NCBI GenBank assembly: GCA_900129595.1 | Contig: FQWG01000002.1 | Span: 124,001-188,000, forward strand | Direction of reading: 5' to 3' | Origin: Flavobacterium frigidimaris | Lineage (GTDB): Bacteria; Bacteroidota; Bacteroidia; Flavobacteriales; Flavobacteriaceae | DNA length: 64,000 nucleotides | Shown: positions 44,421 to 52,982 of the stretch, in pieces | How the letters are laid out: the number at the start of each line of letters is the position of its first letter | How positions within the stretch are numbered: position 1 is the first letter of the stretch | Position numbers and translations under genes: made by a program | The notes under the pieces: generated by a model | Database searches by the model: none | Seen by the model: only the letters and a program-made list of their open reading frames with translations | Told to the model about the DNA's origin: nothing

Positions 44421-47400
44421 AATCTGCTATATTAGGATTTAACCACTTGCTTGCGTATTCAGTTGACACATTGCGTCGTTTAGCGTAATCGACTACCTGA
44501 TCTTCTTTTATTTTTCCAAGTCCGAAGTATTTACTTTTCGGATTCCCAAAGTAATATCCGGAAACGGATGAAGCCGGCCACATCGCCATGCTTTCTGTAA
44601 GGGTCACTCCAATTTCGTCGGCTACATTCAAGAGTTTCCAGATTGTTGGTTTCTCTAAGTGATCCGGACAAGCCGGATATCCTGGCGCAGGACGAATTCC
44701 TTTATAATTTTCTTCGATCAAATCTTCTGTCGAAAGTGATTCTTCAGCATCATAACCCCAGAATTCCTGACGTACTTTTTCGTGCAGATATTCGGCGAAA
44801 GCCTCAGCAAAACGATCCGCTAATGCTTTAACCATAATAGAATTATAATCGTCAAGATCTTTTTCGAATTCGGCTGCCCATTCGTCTACACCAAAACCGG
44901 TTGTGACACAAAATGCGCCAATATAATCTGTGATTCCACTGTCTTTTGGCAGAATAAAATCAGACAAAGCAATGTTTGGTGCTCCTTTTGTTTTTTGTGA
45001 CTGCTGACGAAGCGTTAAGAATTTCTCCAGCACTTTTCCGTTTTCATCACGCAATTCGATATCATCATCATCGATTTGATTCGCAGGGAAAATTCCGTAG
45101 ATTCCTTTAGCAGATAATTTTTTCTCTGCCAGAATTACTTTCAACATCGCCTGAGCATCTGCAAAAACAGAAGTCGCCTGTTCTCCCACAACCTCATCCG
45201 TCAAGATCGCCGGATATTTCCCGAACAATTCCCAAGTTCTAAAAAACGGCGTCCAGTCGATATACGGAACCAAAACATCAAGATCTACTTCAATAATTTG
45301 CTTACCAATAAACTTTGGTTTAGTCGGAGTATATTCGTCCCAATCCAATTGTAATTTATTTTTACGCGCCTGCTCGATCGTCAGGAAGTTTTTATCTCTC
45401 GAACGATTCAAAAACGTTTCTCTAAACGCATCGTATTCAGCGCGAATGTCACTTGCGTATATTTTTCGGTTATGATCTAATAATTTTCCTGCAACGGTAA
45501 CGGCTCTCGAAGCATCGTTTACGTGAATTACAGTTTCTCTATATTGAGGAGCGATTTTCACGGCTGTATGTGCGCGCGAAGTAGTTGCTCCACCAATCAT
45601 AATCGGAATTTTAATTCCTTGTTTGTCTAATTCTTTGGCCAGATATACCATTTCGTCAAGCGAAGGAGTGATCAATCCGCTTAAACCAATAATGTCAACA
45701 TTATGTTCAATGGCCGCAGCAATAATTTTTTCCGGAGGCACCATAACACCAAGATCTACAATCTCGTAGTTATTACAGGCCAAAACTACCGAAACAATAT
45801 TTTTACCAATATCGTGAACGTCACCTTTTACGGTTGCAATTAGTATCTTGCCTGCCCCCCCCGCCCCCGAAGGGGGAGCTTCTAATGCATCTTTTATAGT
45901 AGCTAAAACTTTTTCTAATCCAGTTAAAACTTCTGTGTTTGTAAATCTTAACACTTGAAATCCTTGCTCATTCAACCATTTAGTTCTTTCTAAATCGCTT
46001 GCTACATTTTCAGGCAGTTGATGAATTAACCCATCAACTTCAATTATAATACGTTCTTTTAAACACACAAAATCCGCAATATAATCGCCTATAATATGTT
46101 GTCTCCTAAATTTATACCCTTCTAATTGTTTTCCGCTTAATTGGTCCCATAAAATCTTTTCAGTTTCAGTAGGTTTATTTCTCATATCCAAAGAAAACTG
46201 CTTCAACAATCCATAATTAATTGGATTTGCAGTTTCCCAATGTTGTGAGGTCTTAACTCCCCCTTCGGGGGCTGGGGGGCGTTTTTGCGCATCTATAAAT
46301 GGTAACAAATACGCAACAGCTTTTTTCATTACACGTGCCGATTTTACAACCTGTGGCAAGAACATTTTTCCGCTTCCAAATAAATCTCCAACAACATTCA
46401 TTCCCGTCATCAAGTTGATTTCGATAACTTCAATTGGTTTTACAGCTGCTAAACGTGCTTCTTCAACATCTATTTCTATAAAAGCATCGATTCCTTTTAC
46501 CAATGAATGTGTAATTCGCTCCTGAACCGTTCCTAAACGCCATTCCTGAATTGCTTTTTCATCACTTTTTACTTCGCCTTTTACATTCTCAGCAAAATCT
46601 AAAAGTCGTTCCGTAGCATCATCACGTCTGTTTAGGATTACGTCTTCAACGTGTTCTAATAAATCTTTTGGAATATCATCATAAATCGAAAGCATTTCGG
46701 GATTTACGATTCCCATTGTCATTCCGTTCTGAATAGCATGATATAAAAACACTGAGTGCATTGCTTCACGGACGTGATCATTTCCTCTAAAAGAAAACGA
46801 AACATTACTTACTCCACCGCTAATATGCGCGTGTGGCAAATTTTCGCGAACCCATTTTGTACCTCTAAAAAAGTCCAAAGCATTTAAGCGATGTTCTTCC
46901 ATTCCGGTTGCAACGGGAAAAATATTCAAATCGAAAATAATATCCTGCGGCGGAAAACCAACTTTATCAACTAAAATATCATACGAACGCTGACAAATCT
47001 CAACTCTACGTTCAAAATTATCGGCCTGACCCACTTCGTCAAAAGCCATGATAATCGCCGCAGCTCCGTATCGTTTGATTAATTTGGCGTGGTGAATAAA
47101 GGCTTCTTCGCCTTCTTTCAAAGAAATCGAGTTTACAACACTTTTTCCTTGTACTACTTTTAGACCCGCTTCAATGATTTCCCATTTCGAGCTGTCGATC
47201 ATAATTGGCACTCTCGAAATATCCGGTTCTGATGCAATTAAATTCAGGAATTTTGTCATTGCCTGAACTCCATCAAGCATTCCTTCATCCATATTAATAT
47301 CGATGATCTGTGCCCCTCCTTCTACTTGTTGTCTTGCAATATCAAGTGCCTCGTCATACTTCTCTTCCTTGATTAAGCGAAGGAATTTTCTTGATCCTGT

Positions 47401-47499
47401 TACATTCGTACGTTCTCCAATGTTTACAAAAACACTGGTTGGCGTAATAATCAACGGTTCTAATCCTGCTAATACAAGGTCTCTTCTATTTTCTGCCAT
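44419..47499 (-). CDS. metH: Methionine synthase, folate/B12/activation module, carrying an inserted DUF559 domain
   Basis: 1,026 residues covering the C-terminal modules of MetH: pterin-binding barrel (~14-275, [30 protein letters not shown]), B12 cap (~320-405, [18 protein letters not shown]), B12 Rossmann domain from ~550 with cobalt-ligand His in GDVHDIGKN, and the SAM-dependent activation domain (~715-1020, [21 protein letters not shown]). The homocysteine-binding module is a separate gene (48504-49508), a split typical of Bacteroidota. Residues ~407-549 do not belong to MetH: they encode a DUF559 domain between the cap and Rossmann domains. Without it the length is ~884, as expected. 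Confidence 0.95.
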   Translation of the reverse strand: MAENRRDLVLAGLEPLIITPTSVFVNIGERTNVTGSRKFLRLIKEEKYDEALDIARQQVEGGAQIIDINMDEGMLDGVQAMTKFLNLIASEPDISRVPIMIDSSKWEIIEAGLKVVQGKSVVNSISLKEGEEAFIHHAKLIKRYGAAAIIMAFDEVGQADNFERRVEICQRSYDILVDKVGFPPQDIIFDLNIFPVATGMEEHRLNALDFFRGTKWVRENLPHAHISGGVSNVSFSFRGNDHVREAMHSVFLYHAIQNGMTMGIVNPEMLSIYDDIPKDLLEHVEDVILNRRDDATERLLDFAENVKGEVKSDEKAIQEWRLGTVQERITHSLVKGIDAFIEIDVEEARLAAVKPIEVIEINLMTGMNVVGDLFGSGKMFLPQVVKSARVMKKAVAYLLPFIDAQKRPPAPEGGVKTSQHWETANPINYGLLKQFSLDMRNKPTETEKILWDQLSGKQLEGYKFRRQHIIGDYIADFVCLKERIIIEVDGLIHQLPENVASDLERTKWLNEQGFQVLRFTNTEVLTGLEKVLATIKDALEAPPSGAGGAGKILIATVKGDVHDIGKNIVSVVLACNNYEIVDLGVMVPPEKIIAAAIEHNVDIIGLSGLITPSLDEMVYLAKELDKQGIKIPIMIGGATTSRAHTAVKIAPQYRETVIHVNDASRAVTVAGKLLDHNRKIYASDIRAEYDAFRETFLNRSRDKNFLTIEQARKNKLQLDWDEYTPTKPKFIGKQIIEVDLDVLVPYIDWTPFFRTWELFGKYPAILTDEVVGEQATSVFADAQAMLKVILAEKKLSAKGIYGIFPANQIDDDDIELRDENGKVLEKFLTLRQQSQKTKGAPNIALSDFILPKDSGITDYIGAFCVTTGFGVDEWAAEFEKDLDDYNSIMVKALADRFAEAFAEYLHEKVRQEFWGYDAEESLSTEDLIEENYKGIRPAPGYPACPDHLEKPTIWKLLNVADEIGVTLTESMAMWPASSVSGYYFGNPKSKYFGLGKIKEDQVVDYAKRRNVSTEYASKWLNPNIAD
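45855..46280 (-). mobile_element. In-frame DUF559 (Vsr-like nuclease) insertion inside metH, with inverted repeats
   Basis: 426 bp (142 codons, frame preserved). Bounded by 24-bp terminal inverted repeats 45855-45878 and 46257-46280 (CTCCCCCTTCGGGGGC then five to seven G), which translate as RPPAPEGG and APPSGAGG. The encoded domain matches DUF559/PF04480: [45 protein letters not shown]. It shares the restriction-endonuclease/Vsr fold with candidate catalytic Asp and Glu (IADF, IIIEVD) conserved. Sits in the linker between MetH cap and B12 domains. Confidence 0.88.
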
Positions 47500-47525
47500 T
47501 TCTTTTTAAGTTACTAAGGTCCTAT

Positions 47526-47543
47526 CCCGATAGCTATCGGGAC
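47526..47543. repeat. Palindrome TCCCGATAGCTATCGGGA
   Basis: Perfect 18-bp palindrome in the spacer between the hypothetical lipoprotein and metH2. A near-identical unit (TATCCCGAGG..TTCGGGACTAAG) is at 50102-50123. Confidence 0.75.
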
Positions 47544-47591
47544 TAAAGGTTCTGAGTTTTTTATTCTATCTTTTTTAAGGTATTTTAACCT

Positions 47592-48437
47592 TTACTTTTT
47601 TATTTCAAATGGAACTTCTACCAGTGTTCTTTTATTTGAATGATATACTTTGATTTTCCAATCAGCTTGTGGTTTTTGATCAAAATAAAAAGCATATAAT
47701 CCTCTTTCTGTGATTATTGCATCATTTTGATCCTCACTAAGCTTAATTTCATTATTATCCTTATCAAAAAATTTAATATCGATTAAATTAACCATATTTC
47801 CTTCAATCCAGAATACAATCTGATTTGTAGTGAATTCGATAACTTGTGATCCAAATGTTTTGGTCATAAATTCATCATCTTTTACAACTACTTCCAATAA
47901 TCTGCCAGAATCTTTTGCTTCTTTTTCTTGTCCTTTTTTGCGATATTTTTTAACAACAGTATTATTAACTCTAAATATTTTAAAAGGCAATTGATCTGAA
48001 ACTAAATTCTTGTCGACATCATCCTTTAAATTAAAACTAACCTCTGTTTCATTATTATTTTTCAGATAAGATAAAACTCCTTTGATCTGCTTAACATTTT
48101 TATTTTTAGCACTTTTAATCCAAAAATCCAATATTGCATTCTCTTTATCCACTCGTTTATATTCTGCAGAAGGAAAAAAAAGTCGAAGTCTATTTACAGA
48201 ATCCCTCTCGTAAAGTAAATTCTCTTTTTTTTCATTAATTACATTTTCTATAGTTTTGATCTTAACATAACTATATTTTTCATTTGCCGGAATACTAAGT
48301 TGAATCTCATTTAATGGATATTCTTCAAAATTTTCAATATCCTCTCCATCATTCTTATAAATTGATATTTCCTGACTTTGTATTTTGTTACATGAAATTG
48401 CACTGAATAGAATTATAAATCCTAGATATTTTATCAT
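47592..48437 (-). CDS. Hypothetical lipoprotein located between the two metH halves
   Basis: 281 residues with a signal and lipobox (ILFSAISC, Cys 16). The body alternates beta strands and charged linkers (ENFEEYPLNEIQLSIP, LLYERDSVNRLRLFFPSAEY, VDLIDIKFFDKDNN) without known motifs. It lies 67 bp after metH1 and 92 bp before metH2 on the same strand, so it is probably co-transcribed under the SAM riboswitch despite having no obvious methionine role. Could be a cargo gene or a methionine/B12-related surface binder; unknown. Confidence 0.8.
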   Translation of the reverse strand: MIKYLGFIILFSAISCNKIQSQEISIYKNDGEDIENFEEYPLNEIQLSIPANEKYSYVKIKTIENVINEKKENLLYERDSVNRLRLFFPSAEYKRVDKENAILDFWIKSAKNKNVKQIKGVLSYLKNNNETEVSFNLKDDVDKNLVSDQLPFKIFRVNNTVVKKYRKKGQEKEAKDSGRLLEVVVKDDEFMTKTFGSQVIEFTTNQIVFWIEGNMVNLIDIKFFDKDNNEIKLSEDQNDAIITERGLYAFYFDQKPQADWKIKVYHSNKRTLVEVPFEIKK

Positions 48438-48503
48438 TATTATGAACTTGTTTTAATTTTATTTGAAAAAAATTAGATTCTGCTTTTTTTTATTCGATAA
48501 AAT

Positions 48504-49508
48504 TTAAGCAAGAACCGGCGCCACTCTTGGTTTATAATCCTTAGCGATTTCAGCAATTAAACGAATATGATCCGGAGTTGTTCCGCAACAGCCACCAATG
48601 ATGTTGATTAAATTATCATCAAGATATTCTTTGATTAAAACCTGCATTTCTTCCGGTGTTTCGTCGTATTGTCCGAATGCGTTTGGTAAACCAGCATTTG
48701 GATGCGCCGAAATATTAAATTGCGTATGCTGTGATAATGTTTTTAAATATGGTTTCAACAAATCGGCTCCTAAAGCGCAATTGAAACCTACACTTAATAG
48801 CGGAATATGTGATACTGAAATTAGGAAAGCTTCTACGGTTTGTCCGGAAAGTGTTCTTCCTGAAGCATCAGTAATCGTTCCTGAAACCATAATTGGAATA
48901 TCGATATTACGTTCTTCTTTTACTTCTTCGATAGCAAAAAGTGCCGCTTTTGCATTTAAGGTATCGAAAATAGTTTCTACTAAAAGCAAATCTGAACCTC
49001 CATCCATAAGTGCTTCTACTTGTTGTTTGTAAGCAATACGCAAATCATCAAACGTTACGGCTCTGTAACCCGGATCGTTTACATCTGGCGACATACTTGC
49101 GGTTCTGTTTGTTGGCCCGATAGAACCGGCTACGAAACGTGGTTTGTCCGGATTTTTGGCCGTAAATTCATTTGCTACTTCTCGGGCTAACTTAGCCGAC
49201 TCGTAGTTTAGTTCGTAAACCAAATCTTCCAGGAAATAGTCGGCCATACCGATCGTAGTTCCTGAAAAAGTGTTGGTTTCTACGATATCTGCACCTGCTT
49301 CATAATAAGCGGCGTGGACATCGCGGATTGCTTGTGGTTGTGTTATGGATAGTAAATCGTTGTTTCCTTTTAAGGGATGCGGAAAATCCTTGAAACGCTC
49401 TCCACGAAAATCTTCTTCGGAGAAATTATAGCGCTGCAGCATTGTTCCCATTGCTCCGTCAAGGATTAGGATATTTTTTTTTATTGCTTCCTGAATTGTT
49501 ATTGCCAT
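48504..49508 (-). CDS. metH: Methionine synthase, homocysteine S-methyltransferase module
   Basis: 334-residue TIM barrel that binds zinc and homocysteine, the N-terminal quarter of canonical MetH made as a separate protein. Motifs: [22 protein letters not shown], zinc Cys in [12 protein letters not shown] and the [12 protein letters not shown] pair. It must act with the folate/B12 module encoded downstream (44419-47499). First gene after the S-box riboswitch and a long leader. Confidence 0.95.
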   Translation of the reverse strand: MAITIQEAIKKNILILDGAMGTMLQRYNFSEEDFRGERFKDFPHPLKGNNDLLSITQPQAIRDVHAAYYEAGADIVETNTFSGTTIGMADYFLEDLVYELNYESAKLAREVANEFTAKNPDKPRFVAGSIGPTNRTASMSPDVNDPGYRAVTFDDLRIAYKQQVEALMDGGSDLLLVETIFDTLNAKAALFAIEEVKEERNIDIPIMVSGTITDASGRTLSGQTVEAFLISVSHIPLLSVGFNCALGADLLKPYLKTLSQHTQFNISAHPNAGLPNAFGQYDETPEEMQVLIKEYLDDNLINIIGGCCGTTPDHIRLIAEIAKDYKPRVAPVLA

Positions 49509-49579
49509 GTCTTTTATCTTTTAGCTGCTAAGGTGCTGAGACACTAAGATGCTAAGTTTTTTATTCTATTATAAACATA

Positions 49580-49606
49580 CCTAACAGGTTTTGAAAACCT
49601 GTTAGG
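49580..49606. repeat. REP palindrome, distant copy 5
   Basis: Exact family sequence (CCTAACAGGTTTT / AAAACCTGTTAGG) as around the RAYT at 14905-15495, here in the leader between the SAM riboswitch and metH1, 72 bp from its start codon. Confidence 0.9.
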
Positions 49607-49713
49607 ATACGTATTTTTGATTCACATTAATTCCAAAAAATCACTATTGTAAGCTAATTAGCCCCGATTACTTCACTTAGCTTCTATTTTCATAGGAGTT
49701 CAGTGAACTTTGT

Positions 49714-49800
49714 TTAAGCCGGTATCCTCGTAGTGAAACGGAGAGATATAGGCAAAAGCGGGAACGATGACTGCAAAAAATGCGTCAATGATTCGCTCAT
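49714..49800 (-). CDS. Candidate 28-residue leader peptide of the metH operon
   Basis: ATG at 49800 to TAA at 49714, MSESLTHFLQSSFPLLPISL then RFTTRIPA. It lies between the S-box riboswitch and metH1, directly after the palindrome TACTGAATTCAGTA (49803-49816). No Met codons beyond the first, so it is not a classical methionine attenuator. May be a regulatory upstream ORF or chance. Confidence 0.4.
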   Translation of the reverse strand: MSESLTHFLQSSFPLLPISLRFTTRIPA

Positions 49801-49871
49801 AATACTGAATTCAGTAAAATAATATTGTATGGTTGTCAGGAAGAGTTTTGGGAAATACTTTATGTATTTGT

Positions 49872-49982
49872 GTTATCTATCTTAAATACTATGAATTAGT
49901 ATTAAGTAGAATTTAGCACCTTCTTTAAGATAAAGGGTTGCTAAGGTTTCATCGGGTCTATCCCTCCGCCTTTCGTGATAAC
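49872..49982 (-). promoter_or_regulatory. SAM-I (S-box) riboswitch
   Basis: On the minus strand: P1 GTTATC/GATAAC (49982-49977 pairs 49877-49872), then the hallmark core CACGAAAGGCGGAGGGA, GACCCGATGAAACCTTAGCA, and AAGGTGCTAAATTC. This matches the SAM-I consensus closely. It senses S-adenosylmethionine and should switch off the metH1-metF run when methyl supply is ample. Confidence 0.95.
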
Positions 49983-50005
49983 TTTCAATAATTTTAAGAA
50001 CAGGG

Positions 50006-50036
50006 CAAAGGTATGAAATCAACATTCGATTTGCAA
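50006..50036 (-). promoter_or_regulatory. Promoter of the SAM riboswitch transcript
   Basis: TTG (50034-50036), 20 bp, TACCTTTG (50006-50013) on the minus strand. Predicted start about 5-7 bp downstream, just before the P1 stem of the S-box. Confidence 0.82.
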
Positions 50037-50101
50037 GTGTTTTTTTTTAAGTTTCTGAGGTTCTGTGTTGCTAAGGTTCTAAGATTAAAAAAAAAAGAGG
50101 C

Positions 50102-50313
50102 TATCCCGAGGCTTCGGGACTAAGAGACTGAGTTTAATGTTTTGCTTACATTAAAAACTCCAGCGGAGCGTAATATTTATAGCCAATAATTACATCAGTT
50201 AAAGAGAGCTCCAGAGGAGCGATATCTTATTATCATAATATCAATATGCCACCCCGATGGGATTTTTCCGCATCATTATTTTAACTTCTATAAATGTAAC
50301 ATCCCTCTGGGAT
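50102..50313. repeat. Mosaic of short palindromic units
   Basis: TCCCGAGG..CGGGA (50103-50119), CTCCAGCGGAG (50158-50168), GCTCCAGAGGAGC (50208-50220), CCCGATGGG (50253-50261) and ATCCCTCTGGGAT (50301-50313), spaced ~40-50 bp. Different arms, similar size: several REP-type families side by side. No coding content. Confidence 0.7.
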
Positions 50314-50335
50314 TTAAATATAGCACTAAAAAAAA

Positions 50336-50361
50336 CCCAAACTATAAAAGTTTGGGCTTTC
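50336..50361. terminator. Terminator hairpin after the ferredoxin reductase gene
   Basis: CCCAAAC/GTTTGGG stem with a 7-base loop, A-rich before and CTTTCT after, in the spacer just past the stop of the minus-strand reductase gene. Confidence 0.75.
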
Positions 50362-50405
50362 TATATAAAAATCTTAGAATCTTAGTTCCTTAGAAACTCA
50401 GAACC

Positions 50406-51458
50406 TTAAATAATAGCCTTAACTACCGCTTTTGGAGCTTCTTTACGAGTTCCGTCGAAACCATCTACTCCAGAAACTGTTGTATATTTTAATACATATT
50501 TTTTACCCGGATTGATGATTTGGTAGGCTGCCTGACACATCAAAGTTGCTTCGTGGAAACCACAAAGGATCAACTTTAATTTTCCTGGATAAGTATTAAC
50601 ATCCCCAATAGCAAAGATTCCCGGAATATTAGTCTGGTAATCTAATGCGTTGTTTACTTTAATCGCATTTTTCTCAATCTCTAATCCCCAGTCTCCAATT
50701 GGACCTAACTTTGGCGTTAATCCGAAAAGTGGAATAAAATAATCTGTTTCGATTTTACGGTGTGCACCGTTTTCTTCGATATCTAATGACTCAATGTGTT
50801 CAGCACCATTGATTCCGATTACTTCTGCCGGTGTAATTAATTTAATTTTACCGGATGTTTTTAGTTCCTGTACTTTTTCTACAGAATCTAAAGCTCCTCT
50901 AAATTCATTTCTACGGTGAATCAAAGTTACTTCTGAAGCTACATTTGCAAGGAAAATACTCCAGTCTAATGCTGAATCTCCTCCTCCGGCAATTACAACT
51001 CTTTTGTCTCTGAATTTTTCCGGATTTTTGATGAAGTATTTTACTCCTTTATTTTCATAAAACTCGATATCCTCAATAAGTGGCTTGCGTGGCTCAAAAC
51101 TTCCTAAACCTCCCGCAATAGCGATAACCGGTGCGTGAAATTTAGTTCCTTTATTTGATGTTACAATGAAACTTCCGTCTTCTTGTTTTTCGATCGTTTC
51201 AGCGCGTTCTCCTAATGTATAACCTGGCTCAAATTGTTTAATTTGCTCTTGTAGGTTATCAATCAAATCTCCTGCTAAAACTTCCGGGAATCCAGGAATA
51301 TCATAAATAGGTTTTTTGGGATACAATTCTGAAAGTTGTCCTCCTGCTTGTGGTAAAGCATCTAAAATATGACATTTTAATTTTAATAATCCTGCCTCGA
51401 AAACGGCAAATAAACCTGTTGGTCCTGCTCCAATTATAAGTATATCTGTTTTAATCAT
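50406..51458 (-). CDS. Thioredoxin-reductase-like ferredoxin--NADP+ reductase
   Basis: 350 residues from ATG 51458 (MIKTDILIIGAGPTG); an ATG seven codons upstream is possible. Two dinucleotide folds (GAGPTGLFAVFEAG for FAD; IAGGGDSALDWSIFLA for NAD(P)H) and a C-terminal GIFAIGDVNTYPGKLKLI. The redox CxxC of thioredoxin reductase is absent, which marks the FNR type that reduces ferredoxin. Placed beside siroheme and sulfite reductase genes, it likely supplies electrons to sulfite reduction. Confidence 0.9.
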   Translation of the reverse strand: MIKTDILIIGAGPTGLFAVFEAGLLKLKCHILDALPQAGGQLSELYPKKPIYDIPGFPEVLAGDLIDNLQEQIKQFEPGYTLGERAETIEKQEDGSFIVTSNKGTKFHAPVIAIAGGLGSFEPRKPLIEDIEFYENKGVKYFIKNPEKFRDKRVVIAGGGDSALDWSIFLANVASEVTLIHRRNEFRGALDSVEKVQELKTSGKIKLITPAEVIGINGAEHIESLDIEENGAHRKIETDYFIPLFGLTPKLGPIGDWGLEIEKNAIKVNNALDYQTNIPGIFAIGDVNTYPGKLKLILCGFHEATLMCQAAYQIINPGKKYVLKYTTVSGVDGFDGTRKEAPKAVVKAII

Positions 51459-51555
51459 TATGTTGTTGTTTATAATCATTCTTAATAATGCAAAGAAACG
51501 AATAATTTATTCTTCTGCCAATGATTTTTATCATTGATTTCTTTGGTGGATTTTT

Positions 51556-52137
51556 TTACTCTTTATTTTTTAATGAAGCCGTAATCTCGTTCATCTTTTT
51601 AACTTTATCTTCAAAATTACCTTTGAGTGTCTTCCTGTATTCATTGAGGTTTTCGACCATTTTGTTGATATCCTCCGGAATTACTTCTTCAAAAAACTCC
51701 CGTAATCTTTTGGCGGTTGTGGGTGATTTTCCGTTAGTCGAAATGGCGATTTTTACATTTCCTTTCGTTACGATTCCACCTAAATAGTAATCACATAAGT
51801 CTGGCGTATCGGCAATATTGCAAATCAAATAACGCTTTCGGGACAAATCGTATACCTTTTTATTGACTTTTAAATCATCAGTACAAGCGATTACCATGTG
51901 CCGTTTTTTGAGCATCTTTTTCTTAAACTTCGATTTTGTCAATTGAATAGAAGGATGTTTTTCTGCCAGGACCTTTATTTCTAAATGGAAATTTGGCGCT
52001 ACAACCTCAACATTTGCATTTGGACTCGACTTTAGCAAAAAAGAGAGCTTTTCTAATCCAACATTTCCCCCACCCACAATCAGAACATTTAGATTGTGAA
52101 GTTTTAAGAATATTGGATATAATTCATTCTGTTCCAT
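51556..52137 (-). CDS. Precorrin-2 dehydrogenase / sirohydrochlorin ferrochelatase type protein
   Basis: 193 residues equivalent to the N-terminal half of CysG/Met8: Rossmann LNVLIVGGGNVGLEKL, CDYYLGGIVTKGNVKIAIST and the catalytic-region GKSPTTAKRLREFFEE. Oxidises precorrin-2 to sirohydrochlorin and may insert iron to give siroheme, the sulfite reductase cofactor. Member of the sulfate-assimilation run, 68 bp after the SUMT gene. Confidence 0.92.
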   Translation of the reverse strand: MEQNELYPIFLKLHNLNVLIVGGGNVGLEKLSFLLKSSPNANVEVVAPNFHLEIKVLAEKHPSIQLTKSKFKKKMLKKRHMVIACTDDLKVNKKVYDLSRKRYLICNIADTPDLCDYYLGGIVTKGNVKIAISTNGKSPTTAKRLREFFEEVIPEDINKMVENLNEYRKTLKGNFEDKVKKMNEITASLKNKE

Positions 52138-52205
52138 TTTAATTTATTTTCATCTAATCAAAATTAGATGATTTTTCATTACCAATATATAGTTCTTACG
52201 GATCT

Positions 52206-52982
52206 TTATCTTGCGATTTCCGTTGATAGAAATTCTTCGTAAAAACCTTTTAATTTATTGCTTTCGCGAACAACTTCTCCCAGAACAATAATTGCTGGAG
52301 AACTTAATTGCTTTTCTTTTACAATCTCTAAAATTGAATCTACTGTTCCTACGCCTACTTTTTCTTCGGCTGTTGTTCCGTTTTGAATGATAGCGACAGG
52401 TAAATTTCCTTTATTTTCTTTTTGAAACAAATCGATAATTTGAGGCAATTTGTGCATTCCCATCAAAATAACAATCGTTGCAGAAGATTGAGCAGCCAGC
52501 GCCACATCTGAAGATAATTTTCTATCTGAAGTTGTCCCTGTAATAGCCCAAAAACTTTCTGAAACTCCTCTTTTGGTAATCGAAATTCCCTGACTTGCCG
52601 GAACTGCCACTACCGAAGATATTCCCGGAACTACAACTGTTGGGATTCCGAAACTTTCTATAAACTCTATTTCTTCACTTCCACGTCCAAAAATAAATGG
52701 GTCTCCACCTTTTAAACGCACCACATTTCCATAAGTCAATGCATTATCAACAATCAACTGATTGATTTGGTCTTGTGTATAAGCGTGGTTTCCTATTTTT
52801 TTTCCAACAAAAATCCGGATGGCATTTTTAGGAGCGTGTGCTAATATTTCGTCATTCGCCAATGCATCGTACAAAACAACATTCGCTTCAGCTAGTGCTT
52901 TTACGGCTTTGAGCGTAATCAAATCCGGATCTCCGGGACCTGCGCCAACTAAAGTTACTTTGGGTTGTATTGTATTAAGCAT
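52206..52982 (-). CDS. cobA: Uroporphyrinogen-III C-methyltransferase
   Basis: 258-residue SAM-dependent methylase (SUMT) with VGAGPGDPDLITLKAVKAL, VRLKGGDPFIFGRG and the later ATIVILMGMHKL. Makes precorrin-2 from uroporphyrinogen III for siroheme. Its start overlaps the end of the sulfite reductase gene by 8 bp, so translation is coupled; it supplies the cofactor of that enzyme. Confidence 0.95.
   Translation of the reverse strand: MLNTIQPKVTLVGAGPGDPDLITLKAVKALAEANVVLYDALANDEILAHAPKNAIRIFVGKKIGNHAYTQDQINQLIVDNALTYGNVVRLKGGDPFIFGRGSEEIEFIESFGIPTVVVPGISSVVAVPASQGISITKRGVSESFWAITGTTSDRKLSSDVALAAQSSATIVILMGMHKLPQIIDLFQKENKGNLPVAIIQNGTTAEEKVGVGTVDSILEIVKEKQLSSPAIIVLGEVVRESNKLKGFYEEFLSTEIAR

Noticed and set aside
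45855..46280. DUF559 segment in MetH as an intein
   Set aside because: No Cys/Ser/Thr splice residue or terminal His-Asn at the borders. The borders are Pro/Gly-rich translations of inverted repeats, and the insertion falls in a linker where it need not be removed.
44419..49508. Split metH as a frameshift or assembly break
   Set aside because: The break is at a natural domain border, both genes have proper starts and stops, and an independent gene lies between. The two-protein arrangement is known in Bacteroidota.
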